Source: an uncultured Phascolarctobacterium sp. (GTDB taxonomy: Bacteria > Bacillota > Negativicutes > Acidaminococcales > Acidaminococcaceae). Taken from it: a stretch of DNA of 64,000 nucleotides. Under the pieces are notes generated by a model. The model did not search any database. It worked only from the letters and a program-made list of their open reading frames with translations, and had not been told where the DNA came from. This document shows, piece by piece, positions 9,341-18,382 of the stretch (positions within the stretch are counted from its first letter, which is position 1; each line of letters opens with the position of its first letter). The stretch spans positions 6,938-70,937 of the forward strand of contig NZ_CALDXR010000027.1 of assembly GCF_937920985.1 (NCBI RefSeq), read 5' to 3'. The position numbers and the translations under genes were made by a program.

Positions 9341-9571
9341 ATGAGCACTTTCGAAAAAGTAAGAGACATCACTGTTGAACAACTGAGCGTTGACGCTGAC
9401 GAAGTAAAGATGGAATCCGCTTTCATCGATGATCTCGGCGCTGACTCCCTCGATATCGTTGAGCTGATCATGGCTTTCGAAGAGGAATTCGGTGTTGAAA
9501 TCCCTGATGAAAAAGCTGAAAAAATCCGCACTGTAGCTGACGCTGTTAAACTGCTGGATGAAGAAAAATAA
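9341..9571 (+). CDS. acpP: Acyl carrier protein
   Basis: 76-residue acidic carrier protein. Ser36 in the [10 protein letters not shown] motif accepts the 4'-phosphopantetheine arm. The ribosome site GGAAGGAGGTGA is among the strongest in the window, matching the high ACP level cells need. A strong GC stem-loop without U tract follows 21 nt after the stop, which may protect or define the 3' end of an abundant acpP mRNA. Confidence 0.97.
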   Translation: MSTFEKVRDITVEQLSVDADEVKMESAFIDDLGADSLDIVELIMAFEEEFGVEIPDEKAEKIRTVADAVKLLDEEK

Positions 9572-9592
9572 TGCTTTACCTGCTTATGTTTA

Positions 9593-9613
9593 GGGAACCC
9601 CTTGAGGGTTCCC
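9593..9613 (+). other. GC-rich stem-loop between acpP and fabK
   Basis: Perfect 8-bp stem GGGAACCC/GGGTTCCC with a 5-nt loop, 21 nt after the acpP stop and not followed by a T run. It could be a weak terminator, an RNase-processing site, or a 3' stabiliser that lets acpP accumulate above the downstream genes. Confidence 0.7.
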
Positions 9614-9657
9614 GGACACAAGCTACTCTACTTTAGTCCTGAAATGGGGGATATTTG

Positions 9658-10608
9658 TTGAAACTACCAGTGCTGAAAATCGGTAAACTTGTTGCTGAAG
9701 TACCGATTGTACAAGGAGGCATGGCTATCAGGCTGTCTACAGCCCGTTTGGCAGCTGCTGTAGCTAAAGAAGGCGGTATAGGACTTATCGCAGCGTCCGG
9801 CATGAGCTTTGACGAACTGCGTACAGAAATACGTCTGGCAAGAAAACTTACCGGCGGCAAGGGCATTATCGGTATTAATGCAATGTTTGCGGCAAGAGAG
9901 TTTTTAGGTCTGATCACTACCGCTGCACAAGAGAAAATAGATTTAATCGTAGCCGGCGCCGGTTTTTCAAGAGATATTTTTGCCGTCGGACGTAAATATG
10001 GTGTCGAAGTAGTACCAATTGTTTCTTCTGTAAAACTGGCTAAGATTTCTGAGAAGCTGGGAGCTTCTGCTATCGTTGTCGAAGGCACCGAAGCAGGCGG
10101 TCACCTGGGAACCCAGCAATCTATTAAAGAGATACTTCCGGAGATTGTTAAATCCGTTAATATACCTGTTATTGCTGCCGGCGGCGCTGTCTGCGGCAGT
10201 GATGTTGCCGAGCTTCTGAAGCTGGGCGCGAGCGGTGTGCAGATGGGCAGCAGATTTGCTGCCAGTGAGGAATCCAACGGCGCACCTGCTTTAAAAGAAT
10301 TCTATCTTAAAATGACTAAAGAAGATGTTGTGCAGATTGACAGCCCTGTAGGCTATAAGGGACGCGCTATCCGCAATCCCTTTGCACAGTTATCTTTAGA
10401 TAATAAAGCTCCTAAACCCACCACCTGCGATTTGTGCTTAAAGCATTGCACCCACAGCTTCTGCATTATCAGAGCGCTGACACGTGCACAGCAGGGTGAC
10501 GTAGAAACCGGTCTTGTTTTCACCGGTGCCAATATGTGGAAAATCAAGGAAATTCTGCCTGTAAAAGAAATCTTCAGGCGCATAAAGGATGAAATTTCAA
10601 AAATTTGA
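9658..10608 (+). CDS. fabK: Enoyl-ACP reductase II (FabK-like flavoprotein) with a C-terminal Cys cluster
   Basis: FMN-dependent TIM-barrel protein of the FabK/nitronate monooxygenase superfamily, 316 residues from TTG 9658. That TTG is 7 nt from ATGGGGG; the TTG at 9655 is too close. Motifs: VPIVQGGMA near the start, AAGGAVCG and GVQMGSRF for flavin/phosphate binding, GTEAGGH. Its place between acpP and fabF argues for the enoyl reductase of the fatty-acid cycle. A C-terminal cluster CDLCLKHCTHSFC (about residues 259-271) is not something I associate with classical FabK, so a nitronate-monooxygenase-like or metal-binding variant remains possible. No fabI or fabZ is seen in the window. Confidence 0.82.
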   Translation: MKLPVLKIGKLVAEVPIVQGGMAIRLSTARLAAAVAKEGGIGLIAASGMSFDELRTEIRLARKLTGGKGIIGINAMFAAREFLGLITTAAQEKIDLIVAGAGFSRDIFAVGRKYGVEVVPIVSSVKLAKISEKLGASAIVVEGTEAGGHLGTQQSIKEILPEIVKSVNIPVIAAGGAVCGSDVAELLKLGASGVQMGSRFAASEESNGAPALKEFYLKMTKEDVVQIDSPVGYKGRAIRNPFAQLSLDNKAPKPTTCDLCLKHCTHSFCIIRALTRAQQGDVETGLVFTGANMWKIKEILPVKEIFRRIKDEISKI

Positions 10609-10625
10609 TTACGAGGTGAACTATT

Positions 10626-11885
10626 TTGAGTAAAAGAAGAGTTGTAGTAACTGGCGTTGGCCCTGTAACTCCTATCGGTATCGGCAAAGATACCTTCTGG
10701 AATAACCTGGTTGCCGGTAAATCCGGTATCGGCCCTATCACTCAGTTTGACACTACTGATTTCACAGTAAAGATTGCTGGTGAGGTTAAGGATTTTGATT
10801 ACACTGCTTTCATTGATAAAAAAGAAGGCAAGCGTATGGACCGTGTAACCCACTTTGCAGTTGCTGCTGCTAAGCTGGCAATCGAAGACGCTAAGCTGGA
10901 TATGAGCAAGGAAAATCCTCTGCGTTGCGGCGTTTGCGTTGGCAGCGGTATCGGCGGCATCCACACCTTCTTGGAGCAATCCCTGAAGCTGGGTTCTAAA
11001 GGCCCGTCCAAAATCAGCCCGTTCTTCATTCCGATGGAAATCCCGAACATGTCTGCAGGCCAGATTGCTATTGCAACCGGTCTGAAAGGTCCTAATACCG
11101 CTATCGTAACTGCATGTGCTACCGGCACCAACTGCATCGGCGACGCTCTGCGCACCATTCAATACGGTGATGCTGACGTAATGCTGGCAGGCGGCACCGA
11201 AGCAGCAGTTTCTCCGATTGCTATCGCAGGCTTTGCTAACATGAAGGCTCTGTCTACCAACAACGAAAACCCTGAAGCAGCATCTTGTCCGTTCGATAAA
11301 AAGCGTGATGGCTTTGTAATGGGCGAAGGCGCTGGCGTTTTGGTTCTCGAAGAACTGGAGCATGCTAAGGCTCGTGGCGCACACATCTACGCTGAGCTGG
11401 CTGGCTTTGCTATGAACTGCGACGCATACCACATCACCGCTCCGGACCCGACCGGCGAAACTCCGGCTGCCTGCATTGCTGCAGCAGTTGCTGACGCTGG
11501 TGTAAAACCGGAAGAGGTTGACTATATCAATGCTCATGGTACTTCTACCCATCGTAATGACCTGGGCGAAACCATTGCCTTCAAGAAGGTATTTGGCGAG
11601 CATGCTTACGAACTGTGCATCAGCTCCAACAAATCCATGATTGGCCATCTGCTGGGCGCTGCTGGCGGCGTAGAAGCTATTGCTACCGTTATGACTATCG
11701 AAAACGATATCATTCCGCCGACCATCAACTACAAGGATAAGGATCTGGACGATCCGGAAGGTCCGCTGGATCTGGATTATGTACCGAACGAAGCTCGTAA
11801 GAAAGTTGTTAATGTTGCACTGAGCGACAACCTGGGCTTTGGCGGTCATAACGCTTCTATCGTATTCAAAAAATACGTTGATTAA
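10626..11885 (+). CDS. fabF: Beta-ketoacyl-ACP synthase II
   Basis: Elongating condensing enzyme, 419 residues. It begins at TTG 10626 after GAGGTGA and gives [18 protein letters not shown]. Catalytic Cys164 lies in TACATGTNC, His in [11 protein letters not shown], and the second His in [12 protein letters not shown]. Last fatty-acid gene of the operon; rnc starts 18 nt after its stop. Confidence 0.97.
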   Translation: MSKRRVVVTGVGPVTPIGIGKDTFWNNLVAGKSGIGPITQFDTTDFTVKIAGEVKDFDYTAFIDKKEGKRMDRVTHFAVAAAKLAIEDAKLDMSKENPLRCGVCVGSGIGGIHTFLEQSLKLGSKGPSKISPFFIPMEIPNMSAGQIAIATGLKGPNTAIVTACATGTNCIGDALRTIQYGDADVMLAGGTEAAVSPIAIAGFANMKALSTNNENPEAASCPFDKKRDGFVMGEGAGVLVLEELEHAKARGAHIYAELAGFAMNCDAYHITAPDPTGETPAACIAAAVADAGVKPEEVDYINAHGTSTHRNDLGETIAFKKVFGEHAYELCISSNKSMIGHLLGAAGGVEAIATVMTIENDIIPPTINYKDKDLDDPEGPLDLDYVPNEARKKVVNVALSDNLGFGGHNASIVFKKYVD

Positions 11886-11903
11886 TAAGCAGGATTGATT
11901 AAA

Positions 11904-12623
11904 ATGCAGGAAAAACGTACACAGCAGCTGCAGAGCTTCTGCCAGGGGCTGGGTATCCATATGCATGATTTAGAGCTTCTTGATATGGCTCTGACACATA
12001 CATCTTATGCCCATGAAGCTAAGCAGTATCCTAAACCGCATCACAATGAGCGGATTGAGTTTTTGGGTGATTCCGTGCTCAGCGTTATCGTGAGCACATA
12101 CATGTATAAGAACTTTCCTGATTTGGCTGAAGGCCAGCTTACTAAGCTACGTGCTTATCTGGTTTGCGAAGGTTCTCTGTATGAATATGCTAAAAAGATT
12201 CATCTGGGTGACTATCTGCAGCTGGGTAAGGGCGAGGAGCTGAGCGGAGGACGCGAGCGCCCCTCCATTCTGGCTGATGCTTTTGAATCTGTTTTGGGTG
12301 CCATCTACCTGGATCAGGGCTTTGAGGTCGTACAGACTTACCTGCTGGGTATGATGCAGTCGGAAATAGATTTCATCTGTCGCCATGGTATCTTTAATGA
12401 TTACAAGACACGTTTGCAGGAGTATCTGCAGCGTGACGGCGATGCAGATATTCATTATGTTCTTTTAGGCAGCACCGGTCCGGAGCACAATAAGGTATTT
12501 ACCTCTCAGGTAATGTTGGGTAATACTGTTATCGGCGAGGGCAGCGGTCGCACTAAAAAAGATTCGGAGCAGCATGCTGCTAAGCAGGCGCTGGCACATA
12601 TGCATGTAAGGAATCAGGAATAA
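11904..12623 (+). CDS. rnc: Ribonuclease III
   Basis: Double-stranded RNA endonuclease for rRNA maturation and mRNA processing. I start at ATG 11904 (239 residues), 9 nt after AGGA; TTG 11895 is an alternative. The signature ERIEFLGDSVLS (about residues 48-59) and the second acidic site LADAFESVLGAIY form the catalytic domain, followed by a C-terminal dsRNA-binding domain ending KKDSEQHAAKQAL. In many Firmicutes rnc is followed by smc-ftsY; here the operon ends at a terminator and trpS lies opposite. Confidence 0.96.
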   Translation: MQEKRTQQLQSFCQGLGIHMHDLELLDMALTHTSYAHEAKQYPKPHHNERIEFLGDSVLSVIVSTYMYKNFPDLAEGQLTKLRAYLVCEGSLYEYAKKIHLGDYLQLGKGEELSGGRERPSILADAFESVLGAIYLDQGFEVVQTYLLGMMQSEIDFICRHGIFNDYKTRLQEYLQRDGDADIHYVLLGSTGPEHNKVFTSQVMLGNTVIGEGSGRTKKDSEQHAAKQALAHMHVRNQE

Positions 12624-12637
12624 CATTACAATATCGG

Positions 12638-12667
12638 CCTACGGTAGAAATGCCGTAGGTCTTTTAT
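12638..12667 (+). terminator. Terminator of the fap/fab/rnc operon
   Basis: CCTACGG/CCGTAGG stem followed by TCTTTTATTTT, 15 nt after the rnc stop. Confidence 0.85.
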
Positions 12668-12707
12668 TTTGCCCACAGGCAGTAATGCTTTACGCTTTGC
12701 AGCGCAC

Positions 12708-12745
12708 AAAAAATCCCCTCTTCCTGTTCGGAAAGAGGGGATTGC
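12708..12745 (-). terminator. Terminator of trpS
   Basis: AATCCCCTCTTCC pairs with GGAAAGAGGGGATT around a short loop. Read on the minus strand it is followed by a T run (the AAAAAA at 12708-12713). Lies 11 nt beyond the trpS stop. Confidence 0.9.
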
Positions 12746-12755
12746 AGTGTATTGC

Positions 12756-13838
12756 TTAGTGTTGTTTTTCGTAGGGCTGGTTCATCAGAGCTTCGTCATC
12801 AAAGTAGTTGATGCGCATTGCCTCGCGTACGTCATGCAGAGTTGCAGCAGCGGCTGCTTCAGCTTCTTTGCTGCCTGCACGCAGAATTTCGTAAACCTCA
12901 GGGATGTGTTGCTCCCAATAGTGACGGCGCTCACGGATGGGCTCCAGAACGTCCTGCAGCACGTTGTTGAGGAACTTCTTAACCTTTACGTCACCCAGGC
13001 CACCGCGTTGGTAGTGAGCCTTCAGCTCGTCCAGGTTAGCGTAGTCCGGCAGGAATTTGGCAAAGTGCTCTTCGGTGCTGAAAGCATCCAGATAGGTGAA
13101 AACAGTGTTGCCTTCAATTTTACCGGGATCCTCTACGCGTACATGGTCAGGATCAGTGTACATGGACATAACTTTTTTCTTGATATCCTCCGGTTCATCG
13201 GAAAGATAAATGCAGTTGCCCAGAGATTTACTCATCTTGGCTTTGCCGTCAATGCCGGGCAGACGCAGGCAGGCGTCGTTTTGCGGCAGCATGATGTCCG
13301 GGTCAACCAGTGTTTCGCCGTAAACGGAATTGAACTTGTGCACGATTTCCTTACATTGCTCCAGCATCGGCAGCTGGTCCTCACCTACAGGCACTACAGT
13401 AGCGCGGAAAGCGGTGATATCTGCAGCCTGGCTGATAGGATAGCAGAAGAAACCGGTAGGAATGCTTGCTTCAAAGTTGCGCATTTTGATTTCGTTCTTG
13501 ACGGTCGGGTTACGCTGCAGACGGGATACAGTGACCAGGTTCATATAGTAGAAGGTCAGCTCGGTCAGCTGCGGCACCATGGATTGAATGAAAAGGGTAG
13601 ATTTAGCAGGATCAAGGCCGCAGGCCAGATAATCCAGCGCTACTTCGATGATGTTCTTACGTACCTTTTCCGGATGCTCAGCGTTGTCTGTAAGCGCCTG
13701 GGCATCAGCAATCATGATATATACCTTGTCATATGCACCAGAATTTTGCAGCTGTACACGCTGGCGCAGAGAGCCTACATAGTGGCCTACATGCAGACGT
13801 CCGGTAGGACGGTCGCCGGTCAGGATAATTTTACTCAT
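12756..13838 (-). CDS. trpS: Tryptophanyl-tRNA synthetase
   Basis: Class I aminoacyl-tRNA synthetase, 360 residues, slightly longer than the usual ~330. The HIGH-type motif is HVGH at residues 16-19 within [17 protein letters not shown], and KMSKS occurs in AKMSKSLGN. Read from a consensus promoter with only ~30 nt of leader, so there is no room for a T-box. Stands alone between two terminator/promoter boundaries. Confidence 0.97.
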   Translation of the reverse strand: MSKIILTGDRPTGRLHVGHYVGSLRQRVQLQNSGAYDKVYIMIADAQALTDNAEHPEKVRKNIIEVALDYLACGLDPAKSTLFIQSMVPQLTELTFYYMNLVTVSRLQRNPTVKNEIKMRNFEASIPTGFFCYPISQAADITAFRATVVPVGEDQLPMLEQCKEIVHKFNSVYGETLVDPDIMLPQNDACLRLPGIDGKAKMSKSLGNCIYLSDEPEDIKKKVMSMYTDPDHVRVEDPGKIEGNTVFTYLDAFSTEEHFAKFLPDYANLDELKAHYQRGGLGDVKVKKFLNNVLQDVLEPIRERRHYWEQHIPEVYEILRAGSKEAEAAAAATLHDVREAMRINYFDDEALMNQPYEKQH

Positions 13839-13877
13839 ATTAGTCTTACCTCTTTTTGTTCTTATATTTATATAATA

Positions 13878-13906
13878 ATTATAAGTGCACTGACGTAAAC
13901 TGTCAA
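13878..13906 (-). promoter_or_regulatory. Consensus promoter of trpS
   Basis: On the minus strand TTGACA (complement of 13901-13906), 17-nt spacer, TATAAT (complement of 13878-13883). It sits directly behind the stop of the upstream transporter gene. Confidence 0.92.
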
Positions 13907-13913
13907 CGCATGC

Positions 13914-15284
13914 TTACTTTACGAACATAGCATAGTATCCGTTGAAGAAGATATACAGCACTATCAGCGGCAGAATGTAGGTAGCATAGAAGCGAATCCA
14001 TTTGGGGAAGGGAATGCCCTTACCGGTATCTGCCTCTGCAATAAAGTTATCCCAGCCCCAACCGTAACGGCTGGTGCAGAAGCTGAGGTAAATCAGACTG
14101 CCTAAGGGCAGCAAATTGTTGCTGACAAGGAAGTCTTCGAGGTCAAGAATGCAGGTGCCTTTGCCCAGGGGCTGAATGTGGCCCCACAGGTTGAAACCCA
14201 GCACGCAGGGCAGGGAAAGCAGGATAATCGCAATAATGTTAAAGCGAATAGTTTTTTTGCGCTCCCAGCCGGTTAAATCGCAGATGCAGGAGGTAATGTT
14301 TTCGAATACAGCGATTACTGTAGACATGGCAGCGAAAAGCATGAACAGGAAGAACAGAGTACCCCAGATACGGCCGCCGCTCATGGCGTTGAACACGTTG
14401 GGGAGGGTGATGAACAGCAGGTTCGGACCGCTGTCGGGATTGATGCCGAAACTGAAGCAGGCCGGGAAGATAATCAGGCCGGAAACAATTGCTACAAAGG
14501 TATCCAGTGCCATAATCCACATTGCTTCACCCGTCAGGCGCTGTTCCTTGCCGATGTAGCTGCCGAAGATAGCCAGTGCTCCGATGCCAAGGCTCAGCGT
14601 AAAGAAGGCCTGTCCCATAGCGGCGAAGACTACCTCACGGATACCGTGCTCCAGAACTCTGTTGAAGTCAGGATAGAGATAATATTTAAGGCCTGCAGCA
14701 CTGTTGGGCAGAGTAATGGAGTTTACTGCCAAAATCAGCATGAGCAGCAGCAGGCAGGCCATCATATTTTTGGTGATGCGTTCAACGCCGGCCTTGACGC
14801 CAAGATAGCAAACGCCAAAGCAGGAGAGAACAATGATAATCATATTACCGGCCATGGTTACGGGGTCGCTAAGCAGGCTGCCGAAAACGTTGCCAACGCC
14901 CTTGGCATCCAGACCGACGAAGCCACCTATAGCCATTTTGTAGAAATAATACAGCATCCAGCCGGAAACAGTGGTGTAGAACATCATCAGGAGAACATTG
15001 CCGGCAATAGCACCGTATTTATAAAGATGCCATTTTGTACCGGCAGGCTCCAGTACGTCGAAGGATTTTGCAGCGCTGCGTACACTCGCACGGCCGACCG
15101 CAAATTCTGCTACCATGATGGGCAAGCCCAAAAGCAGCAAAAAGCAAAGATAGATTAAAACGAAGGATGCACCTCCGTATAAGCCCGTAATAAACGGGAA
15201 ACGCCAGACATTGCCTAAGCCGATTGCACAGCCGGCAGATATTAAAATAAAGCCAAGGCGTGAGGAAAAGCTTTCTCTTTCCAT
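13914..15284 (-). CDS. Neurotransmitter:sodium symporter (NSS/SNF) family transporter
   Basis: 456-residue integral membrane protein with the LeuT-fold family signature GLGNVWRFPFI (residues ~21-31), the unwound first helix that forms the Na+ and substrate site. About eleven to twelve hydrophobic segments are visible. Family members import amino acids or related compounds with sodium; the substrate cannot be read from sequence. ATG at 15284 follows AGGGAGTAGG. No terminator is evident between it and trpS, but trpS has its own promoter. Confidence 0.92.
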   Translation of the reverse strand: MERESFSSRLGFILISAGCAIGLGNVWRFPFITGLYGGASFVLIYLCFLLLLGLPIMVAEFAVGRASVRSAAKSFDVLEPAGTKWHLYKYGAIAGNVLLMMFYTTVSGWMLYYFYKMAIGGFVGLDAKGVGNVFGSLLSDPVTMAGNMIIIVLSCFGVCYLGVKAGVERITKNMMACLLLLMLILAVNSITLPNSAAGLKYYLYPDFNRVLEHGIREVVFAAMGQAFFTLSLGIGALAIFGSYIGKEQRLTGEAMWIMALDTFVAIVSGLIIFPACFSFGINPDSGPNLLFITLPNVFNAMSGGRIWGTLFFLFMLFAAMSTVIAVFENITSCICDLTGWERKKTIRFNIIAIILLSLPCVLGFNLWGHIQPLGKGTCILDLEDFLVSNNLLPLGSLIYLSFCTSRYGWGWDNFIAEADTGKGIPFPKWIRFYATYILPLIVLYIFFNGYYAMFVK

Positions 15285-15352
15285 AAATAAATACCTACTC
15301 CCTAAAAAATTTTGGATAATCTAATTATAAGCTAAAGGAGAATTATAAGCAA

Positions 15353-15393
15353 TAAAAAAACTGCATCCCGCTGCCTGGGCAGCAGGATGCAGT
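15353..15393 (-). terminator. Terminator of the 15.4-15.8 kb secreted-protein gene
   Basis: Stem ACTGCATCC-GCTGCC/GGCAGC-GGATGCAGT with a short loop. On the minus strand it is followed by TTTTTTT, 11 nt past the stop codon. Confidence 0.9.
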
Positions 15394-15403
15394 GCAAAAG
15401 ATC

Positions 15404-15838
15404 TTATTTCTTTTCAGCAGGAGCCTGTTCCGGTGCTTTGTACGGAGAGAAGCTGAAGTTTTGCAGCTTAGCATCTTTGCCGAAGACAAAGGACATAACT
15501 ACGATTTTTTCTTTGGAGAAGCCTGCGATATATGTTACCTTATCAGCATGGTCATAGCGCTCAAAGCTGAAGAATTTTGTTTCTTTTAAGGAACCGAATT
15601 GTTGTTTAACCTGTTTTTGGATAGCAGCAAAGTTTTTCTGGTCCATGGTTTTGCCAAGCTCAGCGCTCATGGAAGGAGCAAGAGCTGCATATTCAGTAGC
15701 AGCGTCGCCAGCCAGAGAGGTCATCATTTTTTCAGCAGCCTTTTGTTCCTTGTTCAGGTCGCCGCCGTCAGCAGCAAAGGCCAGACTGCTGCAAGCAAAG
15801 GCGAGCAGCATGGTTAATACTAATACTAATTTTTTCAT
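15404..15838 (-). CDS. Small exported protein, DUF3887-like
   Basis: 144 residues from ATG 15838, chosen because CTGGAGG lies 8 nt upstream; the upstream in-frame ATGs would bury the ribosome site. N-terminal signal peptide MKKLVLVLTMLLAFACSSLAFAA, with a likely cleavage after AFA. The mature part (MTSLAGDAATEYAALAP..., then a FSFERYDHADKVTY segment and a final Lys/Pro-rich tail) resembles DUF3887 proteins, which are secreted or lipoprotein domains of unknown role. Monocistronic, with its own terminator. Confidence 0.75.
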   Translation of the reverse strand: MKKLVLVLTMLLAFACSSLAFAADGGDLNKEQKAAEKMMTSLAGDAATEYAALAPSMSAELGKTMDQKNFAAIQKQVKQQFGSLKETKFFSFERYDHADKVTYIAGFSKEKIVVMSFVFGKDAKLQNFSFSPYKAPEQAPAEKK

Positions 15839-16049
15839 CTTCATTACCTCCAGTAACATATAGCTTGAAAGCCTATTCTATATATAATCATAACTGTTTT
15901 TTCTCAATTAGTAAAGTCTTTTAAAAGCATTTTTAGAAAAATTTGATTTTAAATTTTGGCAAGCATTATCATTTTCTCATAAGAATACTGGTGCCACGCA
16001 GATGACACCATTATTCGATAACAGCTATTTTATTGTTGCTTTACTAGAA

Positions 16050-16083
16050 AAAAAGCGCTGCGTCCCTTGGGACGCAGCGGCTT
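16050..16083 (-). terminator. Terminator of the XRE-family gene
   Basis: Eleven-base-pair palindrome CGCTGCGTCCC/GGGACGCAGCG (16056-16079) preceded by an A run that reads as TTTTTTT on the minus strand. Confidence 0.87.
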
Positions 16084-16111
16084 TAAAGAAGGAGCTGAAA
16101 AGCAGCTCGAT

Positions 16112-16474
16112 TTATTTTTCATTTTGGACTTCCGGTCTCTGCAGGCATTGAAACATCATTTCTGCCAGCGAGCGCTTCAAAAGCTGGTTGAATTCATCAG
16201 CCGTGTGGGCGCTTAACGGTTTGGCCTCTAACGCATAAGTTTTTTTATCTTCACCAAAAATCAGCGCATCAAGACTGCAACGCAGATGCTGGGCGATACG
16301 GATAGCAATCGCCAGGCTCACGCCGGTTTTACCGTTTTCCAGATTACTCATGTGTGTTTGCGAAATATTAATTGCCTTTGCCAGACTTTGTTGAGATACC
16401 TGCGATTTGGTACGCATCTGTTTGATATTGTTGCCGATAAGCTTATAGTCGGGGTTTACAGTTAAGCTTGCCAT
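16112..16474 (-). CDS. XRE-family DNA-binding regulator
   Basis: 120 residues with a Cro/CI-type helix-turn-helix at about residues 14-70 (QQSLAKAINISQTHMSNLENGKTGVSLAIAIRIAQHL). The C-terminal tail (~45 residues) has no recognisable domain. A clear GGAGGTG lies 6 nt before ATG 16474. Monocistronic, and divergent from the small gene at 16843 across a 368-nt intergenic region that it could regulate. No phage genes are nearby. Confidence 0.9.
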   Translation of the reverse strand: MASLTVNPDYKLIGNNIKQMRTKSQVSQQSLAKAINISQTHMSNLENGKTGVSLAIAIRIAQHLRCSLDALIFGEDKKTYALEAKPLSAHTADEFNQLLKRSLAEMMFQCLQRPEVQNEK

Positions 16475-16842
16475 AAATTACACCTCCAGATGTTATTCAA
16501 CAATAGAACATTTTTATATTTCTCTACATGAACGGAAGCTGTGTTGCGTTCTTTAAGTATATTATGACATTTTTATGCGGAAATGTCCCTACCCTAAATG
16601 GTAATTTCGGGTAGGATAGGGCAGAATCTTATGAAAAAAACGCTAATTTTATTTACAAAATGTATTTTACGCTTGACATTTTCTTGTTAACTTATAGTAA
16701 AAAATGGTATACTCCGAATTTGCTATAGGAATAGCAGTAAGGTGAAGCTTTAATTTAAGTTGTATGCCGCCAACAGCTAAAGTTGCAAATGCTGGCGCAA
16801 CGTGTTATATTAAGGCTAGATTATATGAAAACGAGGTGTATT
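16475..16842 (+). promoter_or_regulatory. Long AT-rich intergenic region with candidate promoter and structured leader
   Basis: No ORF. TTGTTA (16684-16689) and TATACT (16708-16713) with an 18-nt spacer could drive the gene at 16843; a second TTGACA at 16673-16678 lacks a well-placed -10. The region downstream contains TTGCTATAGGAATAGCAG and nested complementary segments (GCCA...TGGC around CAAC...GTTG, about 16769-16800), i.e. a possible folded leader of ~120 nt. I recognise no known riboswitch in it. CCCTACCC...GGGTAGG (16589-16616) is a small dyad on the regulator's side. Confidence 0.45.
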
Positions 16843-17145
16843 ATGCTTACTGCTGCTGATTTTGACAAGTTGGGCTTTTGGGAGGACACTACTCCGGAAG
16901 AAAATATTACGGTATACGGTATGGATTTTGGCACGGATTATATTATGCTGACGGATGATTTGGGCAAAACGCCGCTTGATGCTAAAAAATTCATCGTTGT
17001 AGCTGCCTATGATGAGGCAGATTGCTTCCTGTGGGGCGTGGAGCTGAAAAATTTTGCTGCGCTCAAGGAGCTGTGCACCCAATATGCTCCAGGCAGTGCC
17101 GAGCTTTTGCAGGCATTGCAGGCTTACAAGCTGCCAAAAAAATAA
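16843..17145 (+). CDS. Conserved-looking small protein of unknown function
   Basis: 100 residues from ATG 16843, which follows ACGAGGTG; the ORF is open further upstream, but no ribosome site supports an earlier start. Soluble, acidic, mixed alpha/beta appearance (LTAADFDKLGFWED at the start, FIVVAAYDEADCFLWGVE in the middle, Leu-rich helix at the end). No domain recognised. Followed by a strong terminator and convergent with the SIMPL gene. Confidence 0.7.
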   Translation: MLTAADFDKLGFWEDTTPEENITVYGMDFGTDYIMLTDDLGKTPLDAKKFIVVAAYDEADCFLWGVELKNFAALKELCTQYAPGSAELLQALQAYKLPKK

Positions 17146-17183
17146 AGCTGCTAATGTGGAAGGCTTGCCTTCTGACGCAAAAG

Positions 17184-17221
17184 CTGCTGCCCTGCGTCTG
17201 TGACGCGTGGCAGCAGTTTTT
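17184..17221 (+). terminator. Terminator between convergent genes
   Basis: CTGCTGCC/GGCAGCAG stem enclosing a smaller ACGC/GCGT-type pairing, then TTTTT. Confidence 0.85.
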
Positions 17222-17234
17222 AGCTTGCAGCAGT

Positions 17235-17948
17235 TTATTCCATAGCGAAAACGGTATCAACACTGGCCTTAATCGTAATTTCCTGCGCAGCTATGCTTGT
17301 TTCGGGGGCAGCAGCTCTGTCGGCAGCAGCCATCAGCTTCATATTGCCATAGGAGCGCTCCATGCCACCGCTGTAACTGCTGATGTTGGCACTCAGCAGT
17401 TTGCCGAGCGTGCGGCCGCCGGCATTGGCAACCACTGCAGCCTGCTGGCGTGCGTTTTCAACAGCCTGAGCCAGCAGCTTGTTGCGGTAAAGCTCTCTGC
17501 TGCTGACGCTGAAGGAAATATTATTAATCGTATCAACGCCGGCAGTGCTGATTTTGTCGATTACCGGACCAAGCTTAGCAATATCCTTAAGCTTGATGCG
17601 TACACTGTTGCTGGCGGTATAGCCGGTGATTTTACCTTTGATATCGGTATCAGGATAAAGCGTGTAGCTTGCAGTCGTAATATCACTGCCTAAAATATTG
17701 CAGCCAAGCAGATTATGCCTGACGCCTTCCATTTTGCTGGCAGCGGCATTCGTAGCTTCGGCAGCAGTACGGCCTTTGCCATTGACATCAAAGCTGATAA
17801 CAGCAGTATCGGGCGCAACCTCAATCGTGGCATTGGCACTGACGCTGATGCTGGGCACATCAGGCTGTGCTGCCAGGGCGCTGGCGCTGCCAATGGCCAG
17901 CAGGCAGACGGTAAGCAGAGCACAAAGCATTTGTTTTAGCTTAGACAT
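17235..17948 (-). CDS. SIMPL (DUF541) domain exported protein
   Basis: 237 residues from ATG 17948, which sits 8 nt after GAGGAGG; the longer ORF to 17990 lacks a ribosome site. Signal peptide MSKLKQMLCALLTVCLLAIG... ending ALA-AQ. The mature protein has the SIMPL/DUF541 pattern ISVSANATIEVAPDTAVISF, then a Ser-containing repeat fold and GGRTLGKL. Members of this family are periplasmic or cell-surface proteins, often linked to stress tolerance, with no defined reaction. Confidence 0.87.
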   Translation of the reverse strand: MSKLKQMLCALLTVCLLAIGSASALAAQPDVPSISVSANATIEVAPDTAVISFDVNGKGRTAAEATNAAASKMEGVRHNLLGCNILGSDITTASYTLYPDTDIKGKITGYTASNSVRIKLKDIAKLGPVIDKISTAGVDTINNISFSVSSRELYRNKLLAQAVENARQQAAVVANAGGRTLGKLLSANISSYSGGMERSYGNMKLMAAADRAAAPETSIAAQEITIKASVDTVFAME

Positions 17949-18174
17949 ATTATAACCTCCTCGTGCTTTTGTAAGATTATTATAGCACATAAATATAATA
18001 TAAACCTAAAAGACACAGAAAAAACACGAAGCTGTAGGCGTGAGGCTGTAGCAGGTATATAGGAAAAGGCGGTTAACTTACTTACTTTTAACACTTACTG
18101 CCGTCAAAGCATTTTCTTAATGGTACAAATGTGCTATAATAAAAAACGCAATAAGAAGCAGGAGGTGCGCTGAA

Positions 18175-18369
18175 TTGGCAAAGAAAAAAGAGCGTGGCAG
18201 GTTGCAGGTAGAATATATCTGCCCGGCTTGCGGCAAACATTTAGCTTGGGCGTTGCCTACCGCTGTAATACAATGTCCATGCGGACAGTGGGTAGATAAT
18301 AACAATCGCTTAAAAGATAAAAGCGAGGTTTATCTGCCCTTGGACAGTGAGCAGACTGTACTTTTTTAA
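18175..18369 (+). CDS. Small zinc-ribbon-like protein
   Basis: 64 residues from TTG 18175, supported by AGGAGGTG 7 nt upstream and a TATAAT at 18135-18140. A very basic N-terminus (MAKKKERGR) is followed by two cysteine pairs, CPAC (residues ~16-19) and CPCG (~34-37), compatible with one zinc ribbon. Sits 13 nt before the AbgA-like gene, so probably co-transcribed. No named family recognised. Confidence 0.7.
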   Translation: MAKKKERGRLQVEYICPACGKHLAWALPTAVIQCPCGQWVDNNNRLKDKSEVYLPLDSEQTVLF

Positions 18370-18382
18370 TGGGGGTAATAAT

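Noticed and set aside
13839..13877. T-box leader for trpS
   Set aside because: The predicted leader is about 30 nt. No specifier stem or T-box sequence fits.
16112..16474. XRE regulator as an antitoxin or phage repressor
   Set aside because: No partner toxin overlaps it, and the divergent 100-residue gene is 368 nt away with no RelE/HigB-like features.
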